Shown: positions 8,302 to 17,717, counted from the stretch's first letter. The stretch is 64,000 bases of DNA from JAXDBM01 sp963709485 (GCA_963709485.1 CAVPWE010000001.1:372001-436000); one strand, 5' to 3'. Notes: a model not told the origin generated them from the sequence alone. Made by a program: numbers and translations.

Positions 8302-9300
8302 ATGAACATGAGGAGAATTTTAGCGGTCTTTGTCGCAGCAGCGGTCTTTTCACTGCTGATTGTCGCGCCGGTGATGGCCAAAACGACGTGGAACGCCAAC
8401 TCGGTCTGGCCGCCCAAGAATGAACACAGCAAAGGCCTGGAGGAGTTCGCCAAGAAAGTCAGCGCCGCAACCAAGGGCGAGCTTGAACTGGTGGTCCACA
8501 GTGGCGGCGCGCTGGGGTACAAGGGGCCGGAGCTGCTCAAGGTCGTCCGCGACGGTCTTGTGCCCGTCTCCGACATGCTGATCAGCGGCGTTGCCGGGGA
8601 TGAGAAGATCCTCCAGATCGTCACGCTCCCCTTCCTGGTGCGGAATTTTGACGAACTGCACATGCTCCTCGATATTTCCCGGCCCTATTTCGACAAGGCC
8701 GCCCAGAAGTGGGGCCAGAAGATCCTTTACACCGCCCCCTGGCCCGGCGCCGGCCTCTGGACCAAGAAGAAGATCACCACCCTGACCGACATGAAGGGCC
8801 TCAAGACCCGCACCTATGACAAGAACGGAGCGCTCGTGATGGAAGCCGCGGGCGCAACGCCGCTGGCGCTGCCCTTCAGCGAGGTCTACACATCCCTCCA
8901 GACCGGCGTCATCGATTCGGTGATGACCTCGTCGCCCACGGCCGTGGACGCGAAATTCTGGGAAGTTCTCAAGTATTTCGAGCCGTTCAACATCACGATT
9001 GCCACAAACATGGTCACCGTGAACCAGAAGGCCTTCGACAAGCTGCCCAAGGCCCATCAGGATGCCCTCGTGAAGGCCGGCCGGGAGATGGAGAAGAGCA
9101 TGTGGGCGGGCGTGAGGAAATGGGACGGCGACATGGTCGCCATCAGCAACAAGAACGGAATCGTGACGGTGCCGCCCTCCAAGCAGCTTGTGGCGGATCT
9201 GGAAAAACTTACGGAAAACATCCGGGCCGAATGGCTGAAGAGCGCGCCGCCCGATGCCCAGAAGATCTATGCGGAGTTCAGAAAGAAGGTCAAACGCTGA
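8302..9300 (+). CDS. dctP: TRAP transporter periplasmic solute-binding protein (DctP family)
   Basis: A 332-residue extracytoplasmic receptor that would hand its ligand to the DctQM membrane proteins. Residues 1-26 are a signal peptide (positively charged start, hydrophobic core, cleavage after PVMA). The conserved DctP segment with the carboxylate-binding Arg is visible around LKTRTYDKNGALVMEAAGA, followed by LALPFSEVYTSLQTGVIDSV. The start at 8302 follows GGAAAGGAG; an alternative in-frame ATG lies six bases later. Position directly after pxpABC suggests that the ligand is pyroglutamate. DctP proteins of Bordetella pertussis (DctP6/DctP7) are known to bind pyroglutamate, but the ligand here is inference. 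Confidence 0.9.
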   Translation: MNMRRILAVFVAAAVFSLLIVAPVMAKTTWNANSVWPPKNEHSKGLEEFAKKVSAATKGELELVVHSGGALGYKGPELLKVVRDGLVPVSDMLISGVAGDEKILQIVTLPFLVRNFDELHMLLDISRPYFDKAAQKWGQKILYTAPWPGAGLWTKKKITTLTDMKGLKTRTYDKNGALVMEAAGATPLALPFSEVYTSLQTGVIDSVMTSSPTAVDAKFWEVLKYFEPFNITIATNMVTVNQKAFDKLPKAHQDALVKAGREMEKSMWAGVRKWDGDMVAISNKNGIVTVPPSKQLVADLEKLTENIRAEWLKSAPPDAQKIYAEFRKKVKR

Positions 9301-9324
9301 CTCCTTGCCTTGTTTGAATCACGG

Positions 9325-9361
9325 AAAGGGACCCCGGAGCATGGGCTCCGCGGTCCCTTTT
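9325..9361 (+). terminator. hairpin with T-run between dctP and dctQ
   Basis: AAAGGGACC at 9325-9333 pairs with GGTCCCTTT at 9352-9360, and inside it CGGAGC pairs with GCTCCG around an ATG loop; a short T-run follows. Its position between the receptor and membrane genes fits partial termination or mRNA 3'-end protection that makes more binding protein than membrane subunits. Confidence 0.65.
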
Positions 9362-9372
9362 CCTTGCAGGCC

Positions 9373-9909
9373 ATGAACAAGATCATCAACCTCATCGACA
9401 AAATATCGGGCTTCAACGGCTGGGTGGCCGGCATCATGATGGCCGTCGCCCTCATTCTGACCGTCACCGAGATTGTCGCCCGCACGGGGCTTTCCAAGAC
9501 CCTGTATGTCGTCGACGAATATTCGGGCTACCTGATGGCAGCCATGACCTTCTGCGGCCTGGCCTATACCCTGCGGGAGCGCGGCCATATCCGGATGATG
9601 ATGCTCCCCCATTTCGTCAAGGGGCGAAGCCGGATTTATTTCAATATGGTTTGCTTCACCGTCGGATTCATTTTCTGTATCGCACTCACAGGGTACACCT
9701 ATGTGTTCTTCTGGGATTCCTTCGTCAGCGGGTCGAAATCGATGCACGTCTCGGAGACCCTTCTGGCTATCCCCCAGTTCTTCATGCCCTTCGGTTCCTT
9801 CCTCATGACCCTCCAGTTTCTCGCCGAGTTTCTCAAGGGTGTGGCCATGCTCCGCGGCGATACGCAGGGGCTCCGCATCCTTGAAGAAACAGATGAATTG
9901 GGAAGATAA
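9373..9909 (+). CDS. dctQ: TRAP transporter small membrane subunit (DctQ family)
   Basis: A 178-residue protein with four predicted hydrophobic segments (about 14-36, 46-66, 85-108 and 125-150), the usual DctQ build. Typical family segments are GYLMAAMTFCGLAYTLRERGHIRM and a late aromatic-rich helix. I start at the ATG at 9373 because the longer open frame from 9310 runs through the strong dctP-dctQ hairpin and would add a non-conserved leader. It works with dctM downstream (26 bases away) as the membrane part of a Na+-dependent secondary transporter. Confidence 0.85.
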   Translation: MNKIINLIDKISGFNGWVAGIMMAVALILTVTEIVARTGLSKTLYVVDEYSGYLMAAMTFCGLAYTLRERGHIRMMMLPHFVKGRSRIYFNMVCFTVGFIFCIALTGYTYVFFWDSFVSGSKSMHVSETLLAIPQFFMPFGSFLMTLQFLAEFLKGVAMLRGDTQGLRILEETDELGR

Positions 9910-9935
9910 AAGAATGGGGGAGGCGTTAACTTAAA

Positions 9936-11234
9936 GTGGATTTAGGGCCTGTCTCCGCAACGATTATCGGTCTCCTCATCCTTTTTATGGGGGGATCGAT
10001 CTGGATCGGCATTTCCCTCTTTCTCGTCGGGATCGGCGGGTTCTTCTTCTTCAGCGATGTCTCCTTCGGCTCCATCCTTTCCAATATCGCCTGGAACAAT
10101 ACGAGCAGTTCAACGATGATGGCTCTGCCTTTCTTTATCTGGATGGGGGAGATCCTCTTTCGGAGCAAGATATCGGAGAATCTCTTCAAGGGCCTTTCCC
10201 CCTGGATGGATGCGATCCCCGGACGCCTCGTCCACGTCAACATCATGGCCTGCACTTTTTTTGCCGCAGTCAGCGGTTCTTCCGCCGCCACGACGGCCAC
10301 GGTGGGCAAGATCACCGTTCCGGAACTGACGAAGAGGAATTATGATTACGATCTCTCCATCGGCTCCCTGGCCGGGGCGGGGACCCTGGGCTTCATGATC
10401 CCTCCCAGCATGGTCATGCTGGTCTATGGGATTATCGGGGATGTGAGCATCGGCAAGCTCTTTATCGCCGGGTTCATCCCCGGGTTCATGATCGCCGGCA
10501 TGTTCAGCGCCTATATCCTCATCCGCTGCCTGATCAGTCCGGAGCTGGCCCCGCGGGGCGACGACCGCTATACCTGGCGGGACCGGATGGAGGCCATCCC
10601 GGCCATCGCCCCGGTCATCATCATGATCTTCGCCGTTTTGGGCAGTATTTACATGGGCTGGGCGACGCCGACGGAGGCCGGCGCCCTCGGCGTTGTCGGC
10701 GCCCTCTTCTTTGCCGCTGTAACCAGAAGCCTCACCTGGGAGGTCTTCAAGGTCAGTCTGATCGGTTCCGTGAAGACGAGCTGCATGATCATGCTCATCG
10801 TCATGGGGGCCGCCTATCTCTCCAACGTCTTCGGTTTCCTGGGGATTACCCGGGCACTGACCACCTACGTCATCGAGATGGGGCTTTCCCCCTACACCCT
10901 CATCATTATCCTGACCGTTCTTTATCTGATCCTGGGTTGCCTGATCGACGGGTTTTCCATGATCGTCATGACGGCCCCCCTTGTCCTGCCCCTCATCGAG
11001 GCGGCCAAGTTCGACACCGTCTGGTTCGGCATCTATCTCGTCCTCATGATCGAGCTGGCCCAGATCACACCGCCCGTGGGGTTCAACCTCTTCGTCATCA
11101 GCGGCCTCAATAACGACAGTCTCTTCAAGATCGCCAAGGCCGCCCTGCCTTTCTTCTTGCTTATGCTCCTGGCTACGGTGCTCATCACCGTCTTTCCCCA
11201 GATCGCCCTGTTCCTGCCCGGCATGATGAAATAA
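9936..11234 (+). CDS. dctM: TRAP transporter large membrane subunit (DctM family)
   Basis: A 432-residue, very hydrophobic protein with about 12 membrane segments, the transport channel subunit of the TRAP system. Conserved DctM stretches include FFAAVSGSSAATTATVGKI, AGTLGFMIPPSMVMLVYGI and the late ELAQITPPVGFNLFVI. The start is a GTG at 9936 preceded by a GGGGGAGG stretch at 9915-9922 with a rather long spacer. It ends two bases before the convergent ychF-type gene. Together with dctP and dctQ it makes a complete three-part transporter. Confidence 0.92.
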   Translation: MDLGPVSATIIGLLILFMGGSIWIGISLFLVGIGGFFFFSDVSFGSILSNIAWNNTSSSTMMALPFFIWMGEILFRSKISENLFKGLSPWMDAIPGRLVHVNIMACTFFAAVSGSSAATTATVGKITVPELTKRNYDYDLSIGSLAGAGTLGFMIPPSMVMLVYGIIGDVSIGKLFIAGFIPGFMIAGMFSAYILIRCLISPELAPRGDDRYTWRDRMEAIPAIAPVIIMIFAVLGSIYMGWATPTEAGALGVVGALFFAAVTRSLTWEVFKVSLIGSVKTSCMIMLIVMGAAYLSNVFGFLGITRALTTYVIEMGLSPYTLIIILTVLYLILGCLIDGFSMIVMTAPLVLPLIEAAKFDTVWFGIYLVLMIELAQITPPVGFNLFVISGLNNDSLFKIAKAALPFFLLMLLATVLITVFPQIALFLPGMMK

Positions 11235-11236
11235 TT

Positions 11237-12268
11237 TCAGATGTTGAAGCGGAAGGAGATGATATCCCCATCCTGGACGATATAATCCTTGCCTTCCAGG
11301 CGCAGCTTGCCCGCCGCTTTCGCCCCGGCGAGGGTGTTGCCGCAGGCGACAAAGTCCTCATAGCTTGCGACCTCCGCCTTGATGAATCCCCGCTCGAAAT
11401 CCTTGTGGATGGCCGCTGCGGCCTGAGGCGCACGTGAGCCGGCCGGGATGACCCAGGCCTTCACCTCGTCCTCGCCGACGGTGAAGTAGCAGATGCGGCC
11501 GAGGAGCGAGAAGGACTCCCGGATCACGCGCCGGAAGGCCGGTTCTTCAACGCCAAGATCGCTGAGAAATTCCTTCTGTTCAGACAGTGTCAGACCGACC
11601 AGTTCCGCCTCGATGCGGCAGCTGATGTCGATCACCGGTATAAGGATATCCGTCATATCGCGGAAGGCATCGGTCGCCGGCGGACTGCTTTCACCCAGAT
11701 TGACGACGACCAGTTCGGGGCGGATGGACAGAAAGGAAAAACTCTTGAGGGAGAAGATCTCTTCCCCGGAAAGGTTCTGTGCCCGGAGCGGCACTCCCTT
11801 CTCGAGGCCCTCTTTCAGGCGGGGCAGGATCTGCCGGTGTAATTGATCAAGCGGTTTCAGGGCCTTGGCCGGAACCCGGGCCATTCGGTCCAGCCGGTTT
11901 TCCACAATGAGCAGGTCAGACAGGATCAGGTCGTCGGCCAGTTTGCGATAATGACTGACGATCTCCCGGGCATCCCCGGTGGTAAAACCGTCCACGATAT
12001 GAATCAGTCCGTCCGTTCCGTTGAGACTCTGACGGATCGAGTCCCCGGGATGGTCGCCCCGGAAATGGACATCGATAAAGGGGACCCGGGCGGGTGATAC
12101 TTTTAAGGGCCGGAATATGTTCACGAGATGATCGAAACGGCTGTCCGGAACGGCCGCCAGGCCCCGCTGGCAGGGCTCACCACGGCTGTCCCGGCCGTTG
12201 CCCCCGGTCATGATTTCGAATAACGTGCTCTTGCCGCTCTGGGGAAGCCCCAAGATTCCCATTTCCAT
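11237..12268 (-). CDS. ychF: YchF-type (Obg-like) ATPase
   Basis: A 343-residue P-loop protein of the Obg/YchF family, slightly shorter than typical YchF (about 363). The P-loop GLPQSGKST is at residues about 6-14. The nucleotide-base motif reads VNLGES in place of NKxD, the change that makes YchF proteins prefer ATP. The C-terminal TGS/DUF933 domain is clear: KAWVIPAGSRAPQAAAAIHK, then FERGFIKAEVASYEDF and LRLEGKDYIVQDGDIISFRFN. YchF binds ribosomes and takes part in stress responses; its cellular role is still poorly defined. It is the last gene of a minus-strand group with purL, purQ and a small protein. The divergence from canonical YchF in the G-domain suggests a paralogue. Confidence 0.82.
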   Translation of the reverse strand: MEMGILGLPQSGKSTLFEIMTGGNGRDSRGEPCQRGLAAVPDSRFDHLVNIFRPLKVSPARVPFIDVHFRGDHPGDSIRQSLNGTDGLIHIVDGFTTGDAREIVSHYRKLADDLILSDLLIVENRLDRMARVPAKALKPLDQLHRQILPRLKEGLEKGVPLRAQNLSGEEIFSLKSFSFLSIRPELVVVNLGESSPPATDAFRDMTDILIPVIDISCRIEAELVGLTLSEQKEFLSDLGVEEPAFRRVIRESFSLLGRICYFTVGEDEVKAWVIPAGSRAPQAAAAIHKDFERGFIKAEVASYEDFVACGNTLAGAKAAGKLRLEGKDYIVQDGDIISFRFNI

Positions 12269-12347
12269 GATAAACCCCCGTCAACAAAAAGGGAGGCTAT
12301 ATACCAGCGGCAGGGAGAATACACAAGGATAAAGATGACGGAGGGGT

Positions 12348-12611
12348 CTATCTCAGGGTTCCGACGACAAAAGGCCAGTGGAGCTCGCAGGGGACGCCCA
12401 TCAGCAGCCAGGCGTTGCGGGCGTCCATTACTTCATGGATCCGCTCTTTAACGGTTCGGGTTATCCCGTCGAGGCAGGTGACGGTCGCGGCGTAATCCGC
12501 CTCCCCGATGACATCCGGCAGCGCACCGCTGATTTCCTCGCGGTAGAATTCAAGGGCTTCCTCCGGAATATCGGCGGCAATGATTGTGTTGTGGATCCTG
12601 TAGGCCCTCAT
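12348..12611 (-). CDS. small conserved-looking protein, function unknown
   Basis: An 87-residue protein with the start at 12611 preceded by AAGGAAAATC, a good Shine-Dalgarno at normal distance. It lies 48 bases after purQ and 79 bases before the ychF-type gene, all on the minus strand. The sequence begins MRAYRIHNTIIAADIPEEAL and has a regular alternation of beta-like and helical stretches. It has no Cys pairs or membrane segment. I do not recognise the family. Its position suggests co-transcription with purine genes, but nothing in the sequence assigns a role. Confidence 0.6.
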   Translation of the reverse strand: MRAYRIHNTIIAADIPEEALEFYREEISGALPDVIGEADYAATVTCLDGITRTVKERIHEVMDARNAWLLMGVPCELHWPFVVGTLR

Positions 12612-12659
12612 GATTTTCCTTAAAAAATTGATGCTCTCGCAAAAAAAGTAATGAAACCG

Positions 12660-13499
12660 TCAGAATGCCCGGCTGCGGATGAATTTTACGGCGTTCCTGA
12701 ACAGGGCCAGCCCCATGCCTTCCTCCGGGAGCTTTTCCCGGGTCCACCGGGGATGGTTGGTGCGGTGCAGATAGGCCTCCGGGTGGGGCATGAGGCCGAA
12801 TATCCGCCCCGTTCCGCTGCAGATGCCGGCAATGGCGTCCACGGCGCCGTTGGGATTGGCGGGGTAATCCACCGCGACGGTCCGGCAATCCTCATGACTG
12901 TACTGAAGGACGATGTGGTGATCACGATGCAGCCGCTCCAGGGTATCGCCGTCCCGGGGGATGAACTTGCCCTCGCCGTGGCGGACGGGCAGATACAGTT
13001 TCCGGACGCCTCTCGTGAAAACGCAGGGAGAGGACGGGTTGGGTTTCAGATAGACCCAGCGGTCCTCAAAGCGGCCGGAGTCATTGAAGGACAGGGTGGC
13101 CGTCTGCCTGAAGCAGGCGCCGTCGAAGCCGGGCAGCGTTCCCAGTTTCACCAGCAACTGAAATCCGTTGCAGACGCCCAGGATCAGCTTTCCGGCCTTT
13201 ATGAAACGGCTGAACTGGTCCTGCAGCTTTTCCTTTCGGGCGGTCGGGTCCGTTTTGACGCGCGCGTGCAGGATCCGGTTTGCCCCTGCCTTGGCCGAGC
13301 CCAGATCGTCGCCGTCCAGAAAGCCGCCGGGGAGGTTGAGAAAATGGTAGTCATCCAGACTGGTCTCGCAGTAGAGCAGCCGGCTGATGTGGACGATGTC
13401 CACCTGGTCCGCGCCGGCCAGGCGGCAGGCGTGGGCCATTTCCATTTCGCAGTTCGTCCCGTTCCCGGTGATGACGATGGCTTTGACTTTTCTGGGCAT
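12660..13499 (-). CDS. purQ: phosphoribosylformylglycinamidine synthase, glutamine amidotransferase subunit
   Basis: PurQ releases ammonia from glutamine and passes it to PurL in the fourth step of purine synthesis. The 279-residue protein is longer than Bacillus-type PurQ (about 227) and matches the longer class found beside large PurL proteins. The class I amidotransferase triad is visible: the nucleophile in LILGVCNGFQLLVKLG and the His/Glu in LMPHPEAYLHRTNHPRW. The N-terminal ITGNGTNCEMEMAHACRLAG is the conserved start of this family. It begins ten bases after the purL stop, consistent with a two-gene unit. Confidence 0.9.
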   Translation of the reverse strand: MPRKVKAIVITGNGTNCEMEMAHACRLAGADQVDIVHISRLLYCETSLDDYHFLNLPGGFLDGDDLGSAKAGANRILHARVKTDPTARKEKLQDQFSRFIKAGKLILGVCNGFQLLVKLGTLPGFDGACFRQTATLSFNDSGRFEDRWVYLKPNPSSPCVFTRGVRKLYLPVRHGEGKFIPRDGDTLERLHRDHHIVLQYSHEDCRTVAVDYPANPNGAVDAIAGICSGTGRIFGLMPHPEAYLHRTNHPRWTREKLPEEGMGLALFRNAVKFIRSRAF

Positions 13500-13509
13500 T
13501 TTGGATTCC

Positions 13510-16488
13510 TTAAAAATTCAGCGGCTTTTGCCAGGCCCTCTTCAGAACGGCAATATTTTCCTTGACGACTGTGTCTCCCCTGAGGCCCCGGATTTTCAGT
13601 ATTTTTTCCCGAGTCACCCGGCCCGCCCGGGCGCAGGCGCCGCCTTTCATGATCCGCTCGAAGGCCGCCCCGTTCCCCGCCGCAACGGTGACGACAAAAC
13701 GGCTCTGGGACTCCGAAAAGAGCAGCTCGTCGTTCCGGCGAATGCCCCGGGCAGGCACCTTCGCCAGATCCACCGACAGGCCGAGGTCCCCGGCAAAGGC
13801 CACCTCCGCCAGCGCCACGGCAAGGCCTCCGTCGGAGCAGTCGTGGCAGGAGGCCACCAGGCCAGCCTCGATTGCCCGGCTGAGGGCCATGTAGAGCCTT
13901 TTTGCCCTGCCGGCGTTCACCTTCGGGACGCCGTTGCCGGTGAAGCCCCGCAGGGCATACCATTCGGAGCCGCCCAGTTCGCGGTCCGTGCGGCCGAGGA
14001 CATAGACCAGATCGCCGGCCCGTTTGGCGTCCATCGTCACGGCCTTTCTCACATCCCGGACGACGCCGATCGTGGAGAAGAGCAGCGTCGGGGGAATGGA
14101 TATCTTCGTGTCCCCGATCTGGTAATCGTTCTTCATGCTGTCCTTGCCGGAGATGCAGGGCACCCCGTAGGCGGTCGTGATGTCGTAGAGGGCCATGTTG
14201 GCGCGGACCAGCTGGGCGAGTTTGTATTCTCCGTCGGGCGTCTTTTCCGACTGCACCGGATCGCACCAGCAGAAGTTGTCCAGGCCGGCCATCCGCTCGA
14301 GCGAACCGCCCACGGCAACGGCATTCCGCACGGCCTCGTCGATGGCGCAGGCGGCCATGTGGTAGGTGTCGATGTCGCTGTAGCGGGGGCAGATCCCGTT
14401 GGCCACGACGATGCCCTCGAAGGAATCCAGCAGGGGGCGGATGACCGCGGCGTCGCCGGGGCCGTCGCAGGCGGCGCCGACGAGGGGCTTGACGACGCTG
14501 CCGCCCTGAACCTCGTGGTCGTACTGCCGGACGACGGACTCCTTGCTGCAGATGTTCAGCCGGGAAAGCAGGGCCTTCAGCGCCCCCCCCAGATCCGCCG
14601 GCTCCGGGGAATCGGGCTCCCGGTGGCGGGGCGGCCGCCACCGCGCCTTCAGGCGGAGCTGGGGCACGCCGCTGTGGAGGAAGTCCATGCCCAGAAGGGC
14701 GACGGTCCGGTCTCCGAACCGGACATGAAATTTCCCGGAATCGGTGAACCGGCCGAGGACGGTGGCCTCCACCTCCATTTTCTTCGCCAGGGCCAGAAAG
14801 GCGCCGATCTTTTCGGGAGCCACGGCCAGGGACATTCGCTCTTGCGCCTCGGACAGAAGGATCTCCCAGGGCTGCAGTCCGGCGTATTTCAGGGGCGCCT
14901 TTTCGAGGTCGATCTCGCAGCCGCCCGAAAGGCGCGCCATTTCTCCCACGGAGGAGGACAGGCCGCCAGCGCCGTTGTCGGTGATGGTCCGGTAGAGGTC
15001 AAGGTCCCGCGCCTGGAGAAGGAAATCGGTCATTTTTTTCTGGGTGATGGGGTCACCGATCTGCACCGCCGTCACCGGGGACCCCTCGTGGAACTCTTCG
15101 GAGGAGAAAGTCGCTCCGTGAATCCCGTCCTTGCCGATCCGGCCCCCCGTCATCACGATCCGGTCGCCCGGCAGGATTTCCTTTGCATGGGTGGGTTTGC
15201 CGTTGATCACCGCCGGCATGATCCCGCCGGTGCCGCAGTAGACCAGGGGCTTGCCCAGATAGCGCTCGTCGAAAACGATGCAGCCGTTGACCGTGGGGAT
15301 CCCGCTTTTGTTCCCGCCATGCTCGACGCCCTCGCGGACGCCCTCGTAAATGCGCCGGGGGTGCAGGATCCTCCGGGGCAGGGGCTTGTCGTAATCCGGC
15401 GGGGCGAAGCAGAAGACATCGGTGTTGAAGATCAGCTTGGCGCCCTTCCCGGTCCCGAAGGGGTCCCGGTTGACGCCCACGATTCCGGTGAGCGCGCCGC
15501 CGTACGGGTCCAGGGCCGAAGGCGAGTTGTGTGTCTCCACCTTGAAAACAAGATTGTAGCCTTCGTTGAACCGGATGACGCCGGCGTTGTCCACGAACAC
15601 GGACAGGCACCAGTCCCTTTTGCCCAGGCGCCGCCGCACCCGGCTGGTGGCGGCGCGGATGTAGCTGTCGAAGAGGGAATCGATGTCGCGGACCCGGCCC
15701 CGCTCGTCCCGGTAGGTGATGAGGCTGTTGAAGATCTTGTGCTTGCAGTGCTCCGACCAGGTCTGCGCCAGGCACTCCAGCTCCACGTCGGTGATTCTGC
15801 GGCCCAGGCCGGCCGCTTTCCGCTCCTTCAGAACGGCGCCGTCCTTCAGGTAGTCCCGAATGATCCTCATTTCCTCGAGGTTGAGGGCCAGAACCCCGTC
15901 CTGGCTGATCTTCAGGAGCTTCCCGTCGCCGACATTGAGGTTGATCTCCGCCACCTTCGGCATGGCGCTGTCCGTGACCCGGGGAACGAAGGCGGGCATT
16001 CCCTTGCGGCGGTTCCAGGTTTTGCCGTCCACGATTTCGTAGCGCTCGATGAGTTCGTTGGCCAGAAGGCTGGAGGCGATCTCCCGGGCGCCTTTACGCC
16101 CGACGGGACCGCCGATCAGGTATTGGCGGGAGGTGTAGATCCGCGGCGCTTCCGCCGGATCGAGGCCCAGCAGCAGGGCGACGGCCTCCCGGGCGGTCTT
16201 GCCGACGTTGTCCGTCACGCCGGGACGGAAGCCCACCTCGATCATCCAGTCGAAGCGGTCCGCGAGCCCGCCGTCGACGGCAAAACACTGAATCACGGGA
16301 TCGGACAGGGGGCCGGCGGCGATTTTCTTCAGGTCCCCCGGAGACATTCGCCCGTCGATGGTGTAGACATCAATCGTTTTCACCTCGCCGACGGCCAGGT
16401 GCAGGTTCTCCACGATCCTCCTTTTGATTTTTTCACCAAGGGCGTCCCGGATGCCTTTTTTGAAGCCGATTTCGATTCGATGGGCCAT
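13510..16488 (-). CDS. purL: phosphoribosylformylglycinamidine synthase, large synthase subunit with PurS-like N-terminus
   Basis: PurL uses ATP and ammonia to turn FGAR into FGAM. At 992 residues it is larger than the small bacterial PurL (about 740). Residues about 1-190 hold two PurS-like segments (RIEIGFKKGIRDALGEKIKR and FDWMIEVGFRPGVTDNVGKT). Two AIR-synthase-type halves follow, with SEHCKHKIFN (catalytic His region), KVETHNSPSALDPYGGALTG and GRIGKDGIHGATFSS. The amidotransferase domain is absent and supplied by purQ next door, so the pair equals a split version of the single-chain enzyme. The start at 16488 has GGAAGG just upstream. Confidence 0.93.
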   Translation of the reverse strand: MAHRIEIGFKKGIRDALGEKIKRRIVENLHLAVGEVKTIDVYTIDGRMSPGDLKKIAAGPLSDPVIQCFAVDGGLADRFDWMIEVGFRPGVTDNVGKTAREAVALLLGLDPAEAPRIYTSRQYLIGGPVGRKGAREIASSLLANELIERYEIVDGKTWNRRKGMPAFVPRVTDSAMPKVAEINLNVGDGKLLKISQDGVLALNLEEMRIIRDYLKDGAVLKERKAAGLGRRITDVELECLAQTWSEHCKHKIFNSLITYRDERGRVRDIDSLFDSYIRAATSRVRRRLGKRDWCLSVFVDNAGVIRFNEGYNLVFKVETHNSPSALDPYGGALTGIVGVNRDPFGTGKGAKLIFNTDVFCFAPPDYDKPLPRRILHPRRIYEGVREGVEHGGNKSGIPTVNGCIVFDERYLGKPLVYCGTGGIMPAVINGKPTHAKEILPGDRIVMTGGRIGKDGIHGATFSSEEFHEGSPVTAVQIGDPITQKKMTDFLLQARDLDLYRTITDNGAGGLSSSVGEMARLSGGCEIDLEKAPLKYAGLQPWEILLSEAQERMSLAVAPEKIGAFLALAKKMEVEATVLGRFTDSGKFHVRFGDRTVALLGMDFLHSGVPQLRLKARWRPPRHREPDSPEPADLGGALKALLSRLNICSKESVVRQYDHEVQGGSVVKPLVGAACDGPGDAAVIRPLLDSFEGIVVANGICPRYSDIDTYHMAACAIDEAVRNAVAVGGSLERMAGLDNFCWCDPVQSEKTPDGEYKLAQLVRANMALYDITTAYGVPCISGKDSMKNDYQIGDTKISIPPTLLFSTIGVVRDVRKAVTMDAKRAGDLVYVLGRTDRELGGSEWYALRGFTGNGVPKVNAGRAKRLYMALSRAIEAGLVASCHDCSDGGLAVALAEVAFAGDLGLSVDLAKVPARGIRRNDELLFSESQSRFVVTVAAGNGAAFERIMKGGACARAGRVTREKILKIRGLRGDTVVKENIAVLKRAWQKPLNF

Positions 16489-16784
16489 CTGCCTTCCTTT
16501 TCCGTGCCGTGCTTGTGACCGTCCGGGCTGTTCCCGGGGCCGGCTGCGGCTTGCAGGGTGAATTCACTCAGGGCGTCAGCATCTATATCAATTCCGCAAT
16601 TTTTGCAACAGGGAAAAGGGGCGAATCCTGTTGATAAATGGTTGTTTTAATCGATCGCTTGTTGTAAGTGGGGATTCGGCGGGCGGATCGCCATGCCTGG
16701 CCGGCGCGGCGGGCTTTTCCCGCGTCGGTGCAAGGACGCCTTTGCAGGCGCTTCATTGGAAGAGACATGTAAGGAAAGGGTTTT

Positions 16785-17717
16785 ATGGACCGGAAGATAA
16801 CGGTGGTCGGGGCCGGGAACGTGGGGGCGACAGCGGCGCAGCGTCTCGCGGAGAAGGCGCTGGGAGACGTGGTGCTGGTCGACATTGTCGAGGGGGTGCC
16901 CCAGGGCAAGGCGCTGGACCTGGCAGAGGCGGCGCCGATCGAGAAGCATGACGCCCGGCTGATCGGGACGAACGCCTACGAGCTTTCCGCCGGTTCGGAC
17001 ATCGTCATCGTCACGGCGGGGATCCCCCGCAAACCCGGAATGAGCCGGGATGACCTGCTGGCCACCAACAGGAAGATCATCGAAAGCGTGACCCGGCAGG
17101 TCGCCTCGTTTTCCCCGAAGGCCGTCCTTATTGTCGTCAGCAATCCCCTGGATGCCATGTGCCATGTGGCTTACGAGGCCAGCGGATTCCCCAGGAGCCG
17201 CGTGGTCGGCATGGCCGGTGTCCTCGATGCGGCGCGGTTCCGGCATTTCATCTCCGCGGAGCTGCAGGTTTCCGTCGAAAACATCCATGCCTGCGTCCTG
17301 GGCGGGCACGGGGACACCATGGTGCCCCTGCCCCGCTATTCAACGGTGGCCGGCATCCCCATCACCGAACTGATGCCCCCGGAGCGCATCGCCGCCCTGG
17401 TGGAACGCACGCGGAACGGCGGGGCGGAGATCGTTGGCCTGCTGAAGACGGGGAGCGCCTACTATGCGCCCGCTTCGGCGGCCGTGGAGATGGCGGAGGC
17501 CATCCTGAAGGACCGGAAAAAAATCCTCCCCTGTGCCGCCTACCTGGAAGGGGAGTACGGCATTCACGGCCTGTTTGTCGGCGTGCCCGTCAAGCTGGGC
17601 GCGGGCGGCGTGGAGAAGATCATCGAAATCAACCTCACGGACGAGGAGAAGACGGCCCTGCACCGATCGGCCGGGGCCGTCCGGGAGCTGGTCGCGGCAA
17701 TGCGGAAAACGGGCTGA
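16785..17717 (+). CDS. mdh: malate dehydrogenase (LDH-like type)
   Basis: An NAD-dependent dehydrogenase of 310 residues interconverting malate and oxaloacetate. The Rossmann motif VVGAGNVGATAA is at the N-terminus, followed by the NAD-preferring VLVDIVEG. The substrate loop reads GIPRKPGMSRDDLL; Arg in this loop (where lactate dehydrogenases have Gln) argues for malate. The catalytic His is in VLGGHGDTMVPL. The start ATG at 16785 follows AAGGAAAGGG. The preceding 296-base divergent region to purL carries no clear RNA element; it is A/T-richer near 16590-16670, where promoters for both directions could lie, but I cannot place them with confidence. Confidence 0.93.
   Translation: MDRKITVVGAGNVGATAAQRLAEKALGDVVLVDIVEGVPQGKALDLAEAAPIEKHDARLIGTNAYELSAGSDIVIVTAGIPRKPGMSRDDLLATNRKIIESVTRQVASFSPKAVLIVVSNPLDAMCHVAYEASGFPRSRVVGMAGVLDAARFRHFISAELQVSVENIHACVLGGHGDTMVPLPRYSTVAGIPITELMPPERIAALVERTRNGGAEIVGLLKTGSAYYAPASAAVEMAEAILKDRKKILPCAAYLEGEYGIHGLFVGVPVKLGAGGVEKIIEINLTDEEKTALHRSAGAVRELVAAMRKTG

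Noticed and set aside
13387..16518. A 1043-codon open frame on the plus strand opposite purL
   Set aside because: It is the antisense shadow of purL/purQ: the minus strand encodes clear family motifs, while the plus-strand translation is Pro/Gly/Arg-rich without any domain and has no ribosome site.
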